Assembly (NCBI GenBank): GCA_017479785.1
Contig: JAFVBT010000094.1
Span: 1-16,537, forward strand
Direction: 5' to 3'
Source of the DNA: Alphaproteobacteria bacterium
GTDB taxonomy: Bacteria > Pseudomonadota > Alphaproteobacteria > RF32 > CAG-239
Length of the DNA stretch: 16,537 nucleotides
Under the pieces are notes generated by a model. It searched no databases. It was not told where the DNA came from and worked only from the letters and a program-made list of their open reading frames with translations. The translations under genes were made by a program, and so were the position numbers. This document shows, piece after piece, positions 6,701 through 14,424 of the stretch (its first letter is position 1; the number at the start of each line of letters is the position of its first letter).

Positions 6701-8088
6701 TTTTTCTTTTTATCCGCATACGGATTGTCAGCCTTGCGTACCGTAATGCGAATCGGTATTCCGCGCATATTGAATGTTTCACGAAGACTGTTCGTCAAAT
6801 AACGAAGATATGATTCAGGCAACCCTTCCGGATTGCTTGAAAAAATAAAAAATGACGGCGGACGCGTTTTTGCCTGAGTGACATATTTCAACTTTATCCG
6901 ACGCTTATTTTTTCCAAGAGGAGCCGGATTCTGTTCTTGCACTTCAGCAAACCAATTGTTCAACGGTGCAGTCGGAATACGTACATTCCAACATTCATAA
7001 ACTTTCAAAATAGCACTCATCAATTTATCCAAGCCCTGCTTTTTTAAGGCTGATATTGTCACTGTCGGCACACCGGAAACCTGAGTCAAAGATGTTTCCA
7101 GTTTATAATTGAGCCTGTCCAACGCCTCTTGTTTGTTCGCAATATCCCATTTATTGACGGCAATCACCAAAGCCCTGCCCTCATCAATTATTTTACGAGC
7201 AATGGTTAAATCCTGCTTATCCAAAACCGCATCGGCATCCAAAACCAAAACAACAACTTGTGCCATATTAGCCGCATACATTGTGCTTTCAACCGACATT
7301 TTTTCAAGCGAGTTTACAACCTTTGCCTGTCGGCGCAAACCGGCCGTATCCACCAAATTAAATTTATGGCCTTTCCACTGCCATTCGGTCGTAATTGCAT
7401 CACGTGTCATGCCCGCTTCCGGTCCGGTCAGCATTCGCTCATCACCGAGAAGTGCGTTCACCAGTGTGGATTTTCCGACATTCGGTCTGCCGACAAAAGC
7501 AACTTGTATCGGTTTTCCGTCTTTAATCGGCTCAAAATCTTCCGGAATTTCACCGACAATTTCTTCTCTGACTTTCTCTTCCTCTTTTTTATCTTTTTCT
7601 TGTTGAATTTTCAGCAGTTCCAAATATAAATCCGTGAACCCTATACCATGCTCGGCAGAAAAAACTATCGGATCACCAAGCCCCAATTTATACGCTTCAT
7701 ATATGCCGTTTTCTAATTTTGCCCCTTCGCATTTATTGGCCAAAAGAATAATCGGTTTTTCGGTACGACGCACCAAATCAGCAAATAACTCATCATAGGG
7801 CTGTACACCGGCACGCGCATCAAACAGAAACAAGCAAACATCCGCATCGGCAATAGCCATTTGCGTTTGCGCCCACATTCGGCTTTCCATATTATCTTCT
7901 TTGGAATATTCGTAACCGGCTGTATCTATAAGTTGCAAATCTAAATCATTAAATTTTGCCGGCGCCATTTTGCGATCACGCGTTACCCCCGGCTGATCGT
8001 GTACAATCGCCAACTTCTTACCGACCAAACGATTAAAAAGCGTAGATTTTCCGACATTCGGCCGACCGATAACCGCAACAGTGAGCAT
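6682..8088 (-). CDS. der: Ribosome biogenesis GTPase Der (EngA)
   Basis: Der is a double-GTPase that assists 50S ribosomal subunit maturation. The 468-residue product has two G domains and a C-terminal KH-like domain. Domain 1: P-loop GRPNVGKS at 8-15, DTAG at 55-58, and G4 as NKCE at 118-121, with Glu in place of Asp, a form I associate with alphaproteobacterial Der. Domain 2: GRPNVGKS at 200-207, DTAG at 247-250, NKWD at 312-315, and SAL at 346-348. The linker (163-190) is very acidic and basic. The KH-like part spans about 365-450 and ends in a Lys-rich tail. The ribosome site TAGGAG precedes ATG. bamB ends 8 bp upstream, so it is the last gene of the TPR-bamB-der operon. Confidence 0.97.
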   Translation of the reverse strand: MLTVAVIGRPNVGKSTLFNRLVGKKLAIVHDQPGVTRDRKMAPAKFNDLDLQLIDTAGYEYSKEDNMESRMWAQTQMAIADADVCLFLFDARAGVQPYDELFADLVRRTEKPIILLANKCEGAKLENGIYEAYKLGLGDPIVFSAEHGIGFTDLYLELLKIQQEKDKKEEEKVREEIVGEIPEDFEPIKDGKPIQVAFVGRPNVGKSTLVNALLGDERMLTGPEAGMTRDAITTEWQWKGHKFNLVDTAGLRRQAKVVNSLEKMSVESTMYAANMAQVVVLVLDADAVLDKQDLTIARKIIDEGRALVIAVNKWDIANKQEALDRLNYKLETSLTQVSGVPTVTISALKKQGLDKLMSAILKVYECWNVRIPTAPLNNWFAEVQEQNPAPLGKNKRRIKLKYVTQAKTRPPSFFIFSSNPEGLPESYLRYLTNSLRETFNMRGIPIRITVRKADNPYADKKKNKKPSE

Positions 8089-8096
8089 TTTATCTC

Positions 8097-9416
8097 CTAC
8101 TTATAGGCTAAAAGTTTGGCATTTGCCGTGGTAAATATGATGTAGCCGTCAGCCGCAATCGGAGCTGAATTGAGTTTTTCATCCAAATCAACCGTGTTTA
8201 ACAAATTGCCCGTTTTCGGATCAAACGTATGCACAATTCCGTTAGATAAAGCAACCACAACCCGACTGTTTAAGATAACCGGCGCATAAGCCATAACTTC
8301 CGAAGCTTTTCCCTTCAAATCTATCGCCTTTGACCACAAGACATTGCCGTTCATCTTGTCAAGAGCAATCAGCTCATTATTATTGCTGACAATAAACAGT
8401 GTGTTACCTGAAACAAAAGGTGTTTGCTGACCGCCGATTTCTTTTTCCCATCTGCGCATGCCGCTGAAAAGATCCAGTGCAGCCAAAACATCACCGCTGC
8501 CCAACACATATACCGTCTGCTCATCTATAACCGGTGCTGCCTTAATTGTATGTAAAAAGGTAGAAGAATAAGCCTGACGATTCGCTACCAGAAAATCAGA
8601 CCACAAAGGAGAACCGTATGCTGCGCCGAATGCCTGAATTTCACCATTTGAAAATCCGGTAATGACAACATCCGCTTTCGGACTGTATGCCGCAACGGCT
8701 CCGCCGACCATTGTGGTTTCCTCCATAGCAATATCATAGTCCCACAAAATTTCACCGGTTGATTTATCAAGCGCAAAAAATTTATTATCCACGCTTTGAA
8801 CAAACACTTTGTTGCCGGCAACCGTCGGAGCAATTCTTAAAGGCGCGTGAATATCTTGTTCCCAAAGTTTACTGCCGTCCTTGGCATTAACCGCAACCAC
8901 AACACCGAAACCGGTTGTCACATAAATTTCATTTCCGTCTGCCGCTAAACCCGCACCTTTAATCGCCGTATCACTAACCCGACGATTACTGGACATCAAT
9001 TCAACGCCCCACAGCTTTTCACCATCTTTAATGCTGAAAGCACGCAGCTCGGCATCTGCATCCAATGTATAAACAACATTATCTTTAATAAGCGGTTTAG
9101 AAATCAAAAACTCGCGTTTAGAACGCCCTTGACCAAAATCAGCTTTCCACTGTCTGACGAAATCAAGACCGGTCTTAGCATTCGGCATTACATGTTGTGC
9201 ATTCATATCCGTTTGCAGCCATGTAGTATTAGACGTTTCCCCCGCAATTTGTATTTTATCGGCACTTTTTGCCACATCAGGTTTAATACTTGTTGCCTGA
9301 TCCAACACGGAAACTCGCGTCCCCTTCGGCAGAACCTTATCTCCCGAACAAGCCGATAACAATGTTGTTGAACACAAAAGTCCGCACAAAAGTAACGATA
9401 ATTTATGTTTATACAT
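8097..9416 (-). CDS. bamB: Outer membrane assembly lipoprotein BamB (beta-propeller)
   Basis: BamB is a periplasmic lipoprotein subunit of the outer-membrane protein assembly complex that helps deliver substrates to BamA. The 439-residue product has a lipoprotein signal peptide with lipobox LSAC, Cys23 being the likely lipidated residue. From about residue 80 to the end it consists of PQQ-type propeller blades. Recurrent elements are Ala/Leu-Asp-x-x-x-Gly-x-x-Leu-Trp segments (DGEKLWGVEL, DGSKLWEQDI, TGEILWDYDI, NGNVLWSKAI) alternating with VYVTTG/LFIVSNNN strands. Length is slightly above the E. coli protein (392). The ribosome site GAGG precedes ATG. It sits between the TPR protein gene (24 bp) and der (8 bp), an arrangement also known as yfgM-bamB-der in proteobacteria. 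Confidence 0.93.
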   Translation of the reverse strand: MYKHKLSLLLCGLLCSTTLLSACSGDKVLPKGTRVSVLDQATSIKPDVAKSADKIQIAGETSNTTWLQTDMNAQHVMPNAKTGLDFVRQWKADFGQGRSKREFLISKPLIKDNVVYTLDADAELRAFSIKDGEKLWGVELMSSNRRVSDTAIKGAGLAADGNEIYVTTGFGVVVAVNAKDGSKLWEQDIHAPLRIAPTVAGNKVFVQSVDNKFFALDKSTGEILWDYDIAMEETTMVGGAVAAYSPKADVVITGFSNGEIQAFGAAYGSPLWSDFLVANRQAYSSTFLHTIKAAPVIDEQTVYVLGSGDVLAALDLFSGMRRWEKEIGGQQTPFVSGNTLFIVSNNNELIALDKMNGNVLWSKAIDLKGKASEVMAYAPVILNSRVVVALSNGIVHTFDPKTGNLLNTVDLDEKLNSAPIAADGYIIFTTANAKLLAYK

Positions 9417-9440
9417 ATTTACCTCATCTGTTATATGAAA

Positions 9441-10202
9441 TTACATCTCGTTCAAAGAAGAGAGCATATCTTGAATTTTAACGCGGAAATTTTCCGGCAA
9501 ATCTTTAATTTGCAAAATTCCCTCATATATGGATTTTGCTGTTTCCAAATCACCATTTTTAACGGCAGACATTGCCAGCAAATCTTGCGCTAACGGACGC
9601 CATGAATTGTTTTCGGTCAACACAGGCTCAAGCAATTTTTCCATTTCTTCTTTGGTAGCCGTATCCACTTTGTAAGTTGCAATTTTTATCAAAGCAATAT
9701 GCTGAACTTCTGAATTGGCTTGTTTATCGTCAACCAATTGCTGTAATGTTTCCAACGCCTCATCTGTTTTTTCCTGTTGTAAAAGAACATTGGCAATCTG
9801 CAAACGTGCAAAATCACTGAATATGCCTTTGTTATCTTTAGAAACCTTTTGCAACGCACCGAGCGTTTCTTCGGCATTATCACGAACTTGCGCCGCCACC
9901 ATATATTCTTCCGTCATTCTTTGATTCTGCGCAATTTTCCAACTTCTGATTTTATCAAAAGAAACCGTTGCCGTTACAGCCAACACAACAAACAGAATCA
10001 CAAAAGCCCCATACCTATTCCACCAGATTTTCAGATTCTCGTTATGTACATCTTCATCAACTTCCTGAATAAAGGCATCGGTATATTCCGGATTTATATT
10101 TGATGTATCACGCGCAACACGCTTTGTCCGTGCGACTGTTGAACTTTTCTTATCTGTTTTCACTGTTGCGCTCTTGGTATCTTTTTTTACATTCTTAGCC
10201 AT
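9441..10202 (-). CDS. YfgM-like membrane-anchored tetratricopeptide protein
   Basis: A 253-residue protein with one membrane helix at about 65-82 (GAFVILFVVLAVTATVSF). It is preceded by a Lys/Thr-rich cytoplasmic tail and the segment DAFIQEVDEDV (42-52), common in alphaproteobacterial members. The periplasmic part is helical with TPR-like repeats (PF09976-type), for example FARLQIANVLLQQEKTDEAL. YfgM relatives act with periplasmic chaperones and the Sec translocon; that role is inferred from family and from the bamB neighbour. I chose the ATG at 10202 because AAGGAAGAG lies just upstream. The in-frame ATG 12 codons earlier has no ribosome site. First gene of the TPR-bamB-der operon. Confidence 0.85.
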   Translation of the reverse strand: MAKNVKKDTKSATVKTDKKSSTVARTKRVARDTSNINPEYTDAFIQEVDEDVHNENLKIWWNRYGAFVILFVVLAVTATVSFDKIRSWKIAQNQRMTEEYMVAAQVRDNAEETLGALQKVSKDNKGIFSDFARLQIANVLLQQEKTDEALETLQQLVDDKQANSEVQHIALIKIATYKVDTATKEEMEKLLEPVLTENNSWRPLAQDLLAMSAVKNGDLETAKSIYEGILQIKDLPENFRVKIQDMLSSLNEM

Positions 10203-10206
10203 TGTA

Positions 10207-10215
10207 CTCTTCCTT
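10207..10215 (-). promoter_or_regulatory. Shine-Dalgarno deciding the YfgM-like start
   Basis: AAGGAAGAG on the minus strand is placed 4 nt before the ATG at 10202-10200. It supports this internal start over the upstream ATG at 10238. Confidence 0.65.
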
Positions 10216-10284
10216 TTTATTTTAATTACGTTACACAACCCATAGCAAAAAAAAAGCTATAAAGCAAATAAATTTTTAACCCTC

Positions 10285-11472
10285 TTATTTCACAATTTCC
10301 CGAATAACCAAACCGCGTATCCAACGTAAATCGTCTATTGGCATATTTTTGCCGAAAACCATGTGTTTATCATGTGAAATTAAGGATAAATAATACCTGT
10401 CGGTAATCGGATTATGCCCGATATCTACCGCTTCAATCTCATTCTTTTTCATAAATTCGGCATCCAGCCTCAAAAATGATATGTTATGTCCGAGAATAAC
10501 TTCCTCTTTATTTATAATCAGAACGTCTTTACTGAAAATAATAATCAATGATACAAAAATCACCAGCATACAAGCGGCAAACACCGAAACAAACCAAGTT
10601 AAGCTTATATATGATAAAATCACTCGGTAATTACAGGCAGCATACACCGCGAGCGTGCCCAAAATCAAAACGCCCAAAAAAGCCAAAACGGTATATATAT
10701 CAAAAAACAAACGTCTTTCTTTCAAAATAACCTTATCCGGTTTCGGATAATATTTGACTGAAGTCGGAATATGCTCTTCTTCGCGATACAGTGCATTTAA
10801 ATGCCAACGCTTTGACATATCTTTCAAAGTTTTATCAAGTTCATGATGATGCCGAGAAACCAAACCGTGATCGGTCATAAACAGCGCCGGCATTTTAAGT
10901 TTTGCCGCATAGCTTTCCCAAATTTCGCGTATATTATTTCCGCTGGTGGAAATATAAAGCGGGACTCTTTTATTTTTTTCTTTGTGATAGAGTTCAATTA
11001 TATAGCGATTGCGATTTATCATACCCAGTTGATAGTATTCCACCTTCAGCAAAACACCCAAATAATTATACAAATCTTCCGTTTCTTTCATAACCGGTCC
11101 GAACAACGGTTTGTGTGTTATTGTAATTTTATCACCGTCAAAAAAGACTTTTTTATACCGCAACATACCGGCAACCGCCAATCCGATAATCAGCAATCCG
11201 AACACTACCAGAAACGTATCAAAAGAATAACGCCTGAAAGCAATGTCCGCCGAAGACATCTGAGCCGGCAAATTAAAATCGTATTGTTCCTCGCCGCCAC
11301 CGATAAAGAAATAAGCAAAAATTTCATAGCCGCCGATAAAAACGAACAGCAATCCGAAAATCAATCCCCAAATCGTGAGACCGTACGAAATTTTATCTTT
11401 CTGCACAGCCGGAAGTTTATCAATATCAAACTTGAATTTATAGCTGTAATGATCCGGAACTTTATATACCAT
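10285..11472 (-). CDS. Four-helix membrane protein with two similar halves, unknown function
   Basis: A 395-residue protein that I do not recognise by name. Membrane segments are predicted by eye at about 29-57, 85-104, 256-280 and 289-313. Each helix pair is followed by a soluble, beta-rich stretch: about 108-195 (FFDGDKITITHKPLFG through IREIWESYAAKLKMP) and about 316-395 (VLIINKEEVILGHNISF through DLRWIRGLVIREIVK). Both stretches share the order of a short strand pair, a hydrophobic VEYYQLG or VDIGHNP segment, a strand with Tyr/Leu/Ile, a basic turn, then a Trp-containing helix. This resembles bacterial PH-like membrane proteins, but only as an inference. A His-rich linker (HHHEL, 208-212) joins the halves. 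The ribosome site is a GGGG run. It precedes the TPR-bamB-der genes by 82 bp and may be co-transcribed. Confidence 0.8.
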   Translation of the reverse strand: MVYKVPDHYSYKFKFDIDKLPAVQKDKISYGLTIWGLIFGLLFVFIGGYEIFAYFFIGGGEEQYDFNLPAQMSSADIAFRRYSFDTFLVVFGLLIIGLAVAGMLRYKKVFFDGDKITITHKPLFGPVMKETEDLYNYLGVLLKVEYYQLGMINRNRYIIELYHKEKNKRVPLYISTSGNNIREIWESYAAKLKMPALFMTDHGLVSRHHHELDKTLKDMSKRWHLNALYREEEHIPTSVKYYPKPDKVILKERRLFFDIYTVLAFLGVLILGTLAVYAACNYRVILSYISLTWFVSVFAACMLVIFVSLIIIFSKDVLIINKEEVILGHNISFLRLDAEFMKKNEIEAVDIGHNPITDRYYLSLISHDKHMVFGKNMPIDDLRWIRGLVIREIVK

Positions 11473-11606
11473 TTTTCAATCCCCAAAATAATCTGTTTGT
11501 TCCAGTTTATACCATAAAAATTTTTTTTCACTATTTTTTTTAAATAATATTTGTTTTTATATTATTTCGGTATAAAATGAAACCGTAATTAATATATGGT
11601 GCAATA
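11473..11606. promoter_or_regulatory. AT-rich divergent intergenic region with opposing -10-like boxes
   Basis: This 134-bp gap separates the divergent 395-residue membrane protein gene and the GGDEF gene. On the minus strand TATAAA is at 11511-11506, and on the plus strand TATAAA is at 11571-11576; each is preceded by GG and placed about 30-35 bp before its start codon. No good -35 hexamer lies 16-18 bp upstream of either, only A/T tracts. The plus-strand gene is preceded by a three-codon ORF (ATG GTG CAA TAA, 11596-11607) whose stop overlaps its ATG. Exact promoters are uncertain. Confidence 0.4.
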
Positions 11607-13268
11607 ATGTTAAATGCAAACATTTTTTATTCGGATTATAATGTATTGTTCGGCTTCTTATCTCTGTTTTTGGGTATTGCCGCCGTTTTTTTAATCAGAG
11701 ATTATAAGTATTACCGCGGCTTGTTGTTCTTCCAAACGGGCGGTTTAATGCTTATACTTTTAACGTACTTATCCGCACACGAACATTTACTTTATAAAAT
11801 CGGTCTGAATTTTAATTTTGTTACGTTTGTAATTATGCTACTGTCGTTATTAACATCCGCAATATGGATTAATGCGGCGGCCGAACTGTACGGTAACACT
11901 TCGGCAAACAAAGAGATGCTTACACTTTATGTATCGTTCGGATTAACGGCTTGTGTTTATTTTTCTTTTTTGGATTATGACAGCGGACGCGGCTACCACA
12001 TCAGCCCGATTTTTACTCTCCTCGGCATAAGTTTATTGTTTATCAGCAGCTTGTTTCATTTCAACAATAATCGTTCAACCGGAAGTGTTTTAGTGTGCTT
12101 TTCCGTTCTTATTCTTCTCGGAAAATTGATTGTATCTGCGTGTTTCGTAAAATACGGATGGCTGAATTTAAATTTATTCAACAAATTATGGATATATGTG
12201 TTTGTCGCTGCCGTTATTTTCTTAAGATTCAATATTTATCAATCCGAGTTGCAAAAAAGCTGGAACACAATAGATAAACTCAATATCCAAACAAATACGA
12301 TGATAGATTTATCTCCATTCCCGATTGTTATTTCACGCCTAACGGATAACAAACCGATATTGATAAATAACAAGGCCGGTCAAATATTCGGGATTACCAA
12401 AAAAGAACTGGCTTATTACAAAATCAGTGATTTTTTTGTAGATGAAAAGAATCGTAACGAATTTTTTAATATATTGGAAAAAAAGCATGAAGTTGAAGAT
12501 TTTGATTTGATGGTATGTAATCTTGTCAATGCCACACCATTCTGGCTTTCCGTATCGGCAAAACCTATAGAATACAACAACGAAATGGTTTTATACATGG
12601 CATTTCAAGATATAACTTTGCGCCACGAACGCGAAGATAAAATGCAAAATCAAGTTGATAAAGATCCCTTAACCAAGGCATGGAATCGCCGCTATTTTGA
12701 AAAAACGGTACCGGAGAAAATCAATGATTGTATTCGCAAACAACAAAACTTCGGTTTATTGTTGCTGGATGCCGATAAATTCAAAAATATTAACGACACA
12801 TACGGGCATAAAAGCGGTGACCGCGTTTTAATCCATTTGGCCGATTTGTGCCGAAATTCCCTGCGTGAAGAAGACATTGTCTCCCGATTCGGCGGTGAAG
12901 AATTTGTCATATATTTGAACAATGCGGACACTCAGGCAGCAGCCTCTGTTGCCGAAAGGCTGCGGTCGGTTATTGACGATTCGTCTGTTCCCGATGACAA
13001 CGGCAACAGCATAAAGTTTACCGTCAGCATCGGTGTTGTTTCTTCCGAAAAAACAGCCAGTTTGGAAGTTTTATTGCGCCAAGTTGATGATGCCATGTAT
13101 TTGGCTAAAAACAGCGGGCGCAATAGAATTGCCGTATATGATGAAGAAGCGGTTAAAAACATGGCTAAGAAAAATACGCCGAAAAATCGCGATATTCATC
13201 CGGTATTTCAAAATGAAGAAAACGAAGAAATATCTTTGTTGGACAGTTATGAAAACAAAATTTTATAG
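11607..13268 (+). CDS. Membrane-bound PAS-GGDEF diguanylate cyclase
   Basis: A 553-residue protein likely to make cyclic di-GMP from two GTP. Residues 1-210 hold about six or seven membrane helices (from LFGFLSLFLGIAAVFLI to YVFVAAVIFLRF), a sensor region resembling MASE-type domains. Residues about 225-340 form a PAS domain (INNKAGQIFGITKKEL ... YMAFQDIT). Residues about 350-512 form the GGDEF domain: DPLTKAWNRRYF, DADKFKNINDTYGHKSGD, and the active site GGEEF (429-433). The product-inhibition I-site RxxD is present as REED (420-423), five residues before GGEEF. The C-terminal 40 residues are polar. There is no EAL domain. Ribosome site is weak (TGGTG). The methyltransferase gene follows after 8 bp. 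The sensed signal is unknown. Confidence 0.93.
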   Translation: MLNANIFYSDYNVLFGFLSLFLGIAAVFLIRDYKYYRGLLFFQTGGLMLILLTYLSAHEHLLYKIGLNFNFVTFVIMLLSLLTSAIWINAAAELYGNTSANKEMLTLYVSFGLTACVYFSFLDYDSGRGYHISPIFTLLGISLLFISSLFHFNNNRSTGSVLVCFSVLILLGKLIVSACFVKYGWLNLNLFNKLWIYVFVAAVIFLRFNIYQSELQKSWNTIDKLNIQTNTMIDLSPFPIVISRLTDNKPILINNKAGQIFGITKKELAYYKISDFFVDEKNRNEFFNILEKKHEVEDFDLMVCNLVNATPFWLSVSAKPIEYNNEMVLYMAFQDITLRHEREDKMQNQVDKDPLTKAWNRRYFEKTVPEKINDCIRKQQNFGLLLLDADKFKNINDTYGHKSGDRVLIHLADLCRNSLREEDIVSRFGGEEFVIYLNNADTQAAASVAERLRSVIDDSSVPDDNGNSIKFTVSIGVVSSEKTASLEVLLRQVDDAMYLAKNSGRNRIAVYDEEAVKNMAKKNTPKNRDIHPVFQNEENEEISLLDSYENKIL

Positions 13269-13276
13269 GTAGAAAA

Positions 13277-14413
13277 ATGCAAACTTGCCCTTATCAGGAA
13301 ATATGCGGCGGCTGTCCGTTAAGATTTTTGGATAGCGAAAAATATCGTGCGCACAAAATTGAAAATTTTAACAGAATTCTCTCGCATATAAGTCAGCAAA
13401 ATATAAAAATAAGCCAACCGATTTTCATTGCCGACGGTAACAGACGCCGCGCCGAAATGGCATTTTCATACAAAAAAGGCAATTTGGTTTTAGGCTTTAA
13501 CGTCGCCCAAAGTCATGAAATTACAGATATAGAAAAATGCCTTTCACTGACTGAAAATTTGAATAATATTTTGCCCGATATCCGAAAATTTTTAGCTGAG
13601 TTTTGCCGTATCAAAACAACCGTAAAAATTAAAAACAAACTGCAAACTTCAAGCATTGTGCAAGGAGACATCTGGCTCATTGAAGCCGCCAACGGTGTGG
13701 ATATTCTTCTTGAAATTTCAACAAACATATCTTTGGAACACCGCTTACTTATCAGCGATTTTATGCGAAACAATGCCGCAGCGATTCGTTTTTCGGTGAA
13801 AGTTCAAAATAACAAACCGGAAACCATTGTTGAAAAAACAAAACCGGTTGTCAATATCAATGGTTTGAATGTATTTATTCCGGCCGGCACGTTTTTGCAG
13901 GCATCCGTTGCCGGTCAGCAAGCTTTAACAGACAGCGTAATGCGCTATATCGGTAATTCTTCAGGTAAAATTGCCGACTTATTCTGCGGTATCGGCACAT
14001 TTTCTTATCCGTTGGCACAAAATATTAAAAACAAAATCACCGCCGCCGATTCGGCACCTGATTTATTGGATTCTTTCAGAAAAACCGTAAATGCTTTAAC
14101 CTTGCCGAACATCAAAATCGTGCAAAAAAATTTATTTAAATATCCTTTTGACAGCGAAGAATTAAAAGAATTTGATATTATATTGTTTGATCCGCCGCGT
14201 GCCGGTGCAAGTGCGCAAGTAGCACAAATTGCGGCAATGAATCCGGCGGATAAGCCGCAAAAAGTGATTGCGATTTCCTGTAATCCGCATACATTTATAA
14301 ACGATGCAAATACTTTAATTGCCGGCGGTTATAGGCTGCAAAACGTAACTATGACGGACCAGTTTGTATATGCCAACCATTTTGAGCTGACAGCATTATT
14401 TGAAAAAAATTAA
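13277..14413 (+). CDS. TrmA/RlmD-family RNA (uracil-5-)-methyltransferase
   Basis: An S-adenosylmethionine-dependent enzyme that probably methylates uridine C5 in 23S rRNA or tRNA. The 378-residue protein lacks the N-terminal TRAM domain seen in some members. Cys4, Cys10 and Cys13 (CPYQEICGGC) and Cys88 (IEKC) fit the 4Fe-4S ligands of RlmD-like proteins. The SAM motif DLFCGIGTF is at 234-242, DPPRAG at 305-310, and the nucleophile Cys335 is in SCNP. Glu370 in the final NHFELTALF is at the place of the general base. RlmC, RlmD and TrmA cannot be told apart here; the cysteine cluster favours the RlmC/RlmD side. The gene starts 8 bp after the GGDEF gene with a weak ribosome site (AGGTAG) and ends 11 bp before transketolase. 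Confidence 0.92.
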   Translation: MQTCPYQEICGGCPLRFLDSEKYRAHKIENFNRILSHISQQNIKISQPIFIADGNRRRAEMAFSYKKGNLVLGFNVAQSHEITDIEKCLSLTENLNNILPDIRKFLAEFCRIKTTVKIKNKLQTSSIVQGDIWLIEAANGVDILLEISTNISLEHRLLISDFMRNNAAAIRFSVKVQNNKPETIVEKTKPVVNINGLNVFIPAGTFLQASVAGQQALTDSVMRYIGNSSGKIADLFCGIGTFSYPLAQNIKNKITAADSAPDLLDSFRKTVNALTLPNIKIVQKNLFKYPFDSEELKEFDIILFDPPRAGASAQVAQIAAMNPADKPQKVIAISCNPHTFINDANTLIAGGYRLQNVTMTDQFVYANHFELTALFEKN

Positions 14414-14424
14414 AGGAGAATACC

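Noticed and set aside
7109..7606. 165-codon plus-strand reading frame inside der
   Set aside because: It is antisense to two complete GTPase domains and shows no family motif.
10203..10238. Longer start for the YfgM-like gene
   Set aside because: The 12 extra codons lack a ribosome site, while the ATG at 10202 has AAGGAAGAG directly upstream.
10219..10248. Promoter TTGCTA-18-TAAAAT for the TPR-bamB-der operon
   Set aside because: Its start point would fall inside the Shine-Dalgarno, leaving too little leader for translation.
10242..10260. ATAGC-A9-GCTAT hairpin as a terminator after the 395-residue membrane protein gene
   Set aside because: The stem is only 5 bp, AT-rich, with a 9-base homopolymer loop and no T-run after it on the minus strand; at best very weak.
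10843..11517. 224-codon plus-strand reading frame
   Set aside because: It is antisense to the 395-residue membrane protein, has low-complexity composition and no ribosome site, and the minus-strand frame shows coherent helices and domains.
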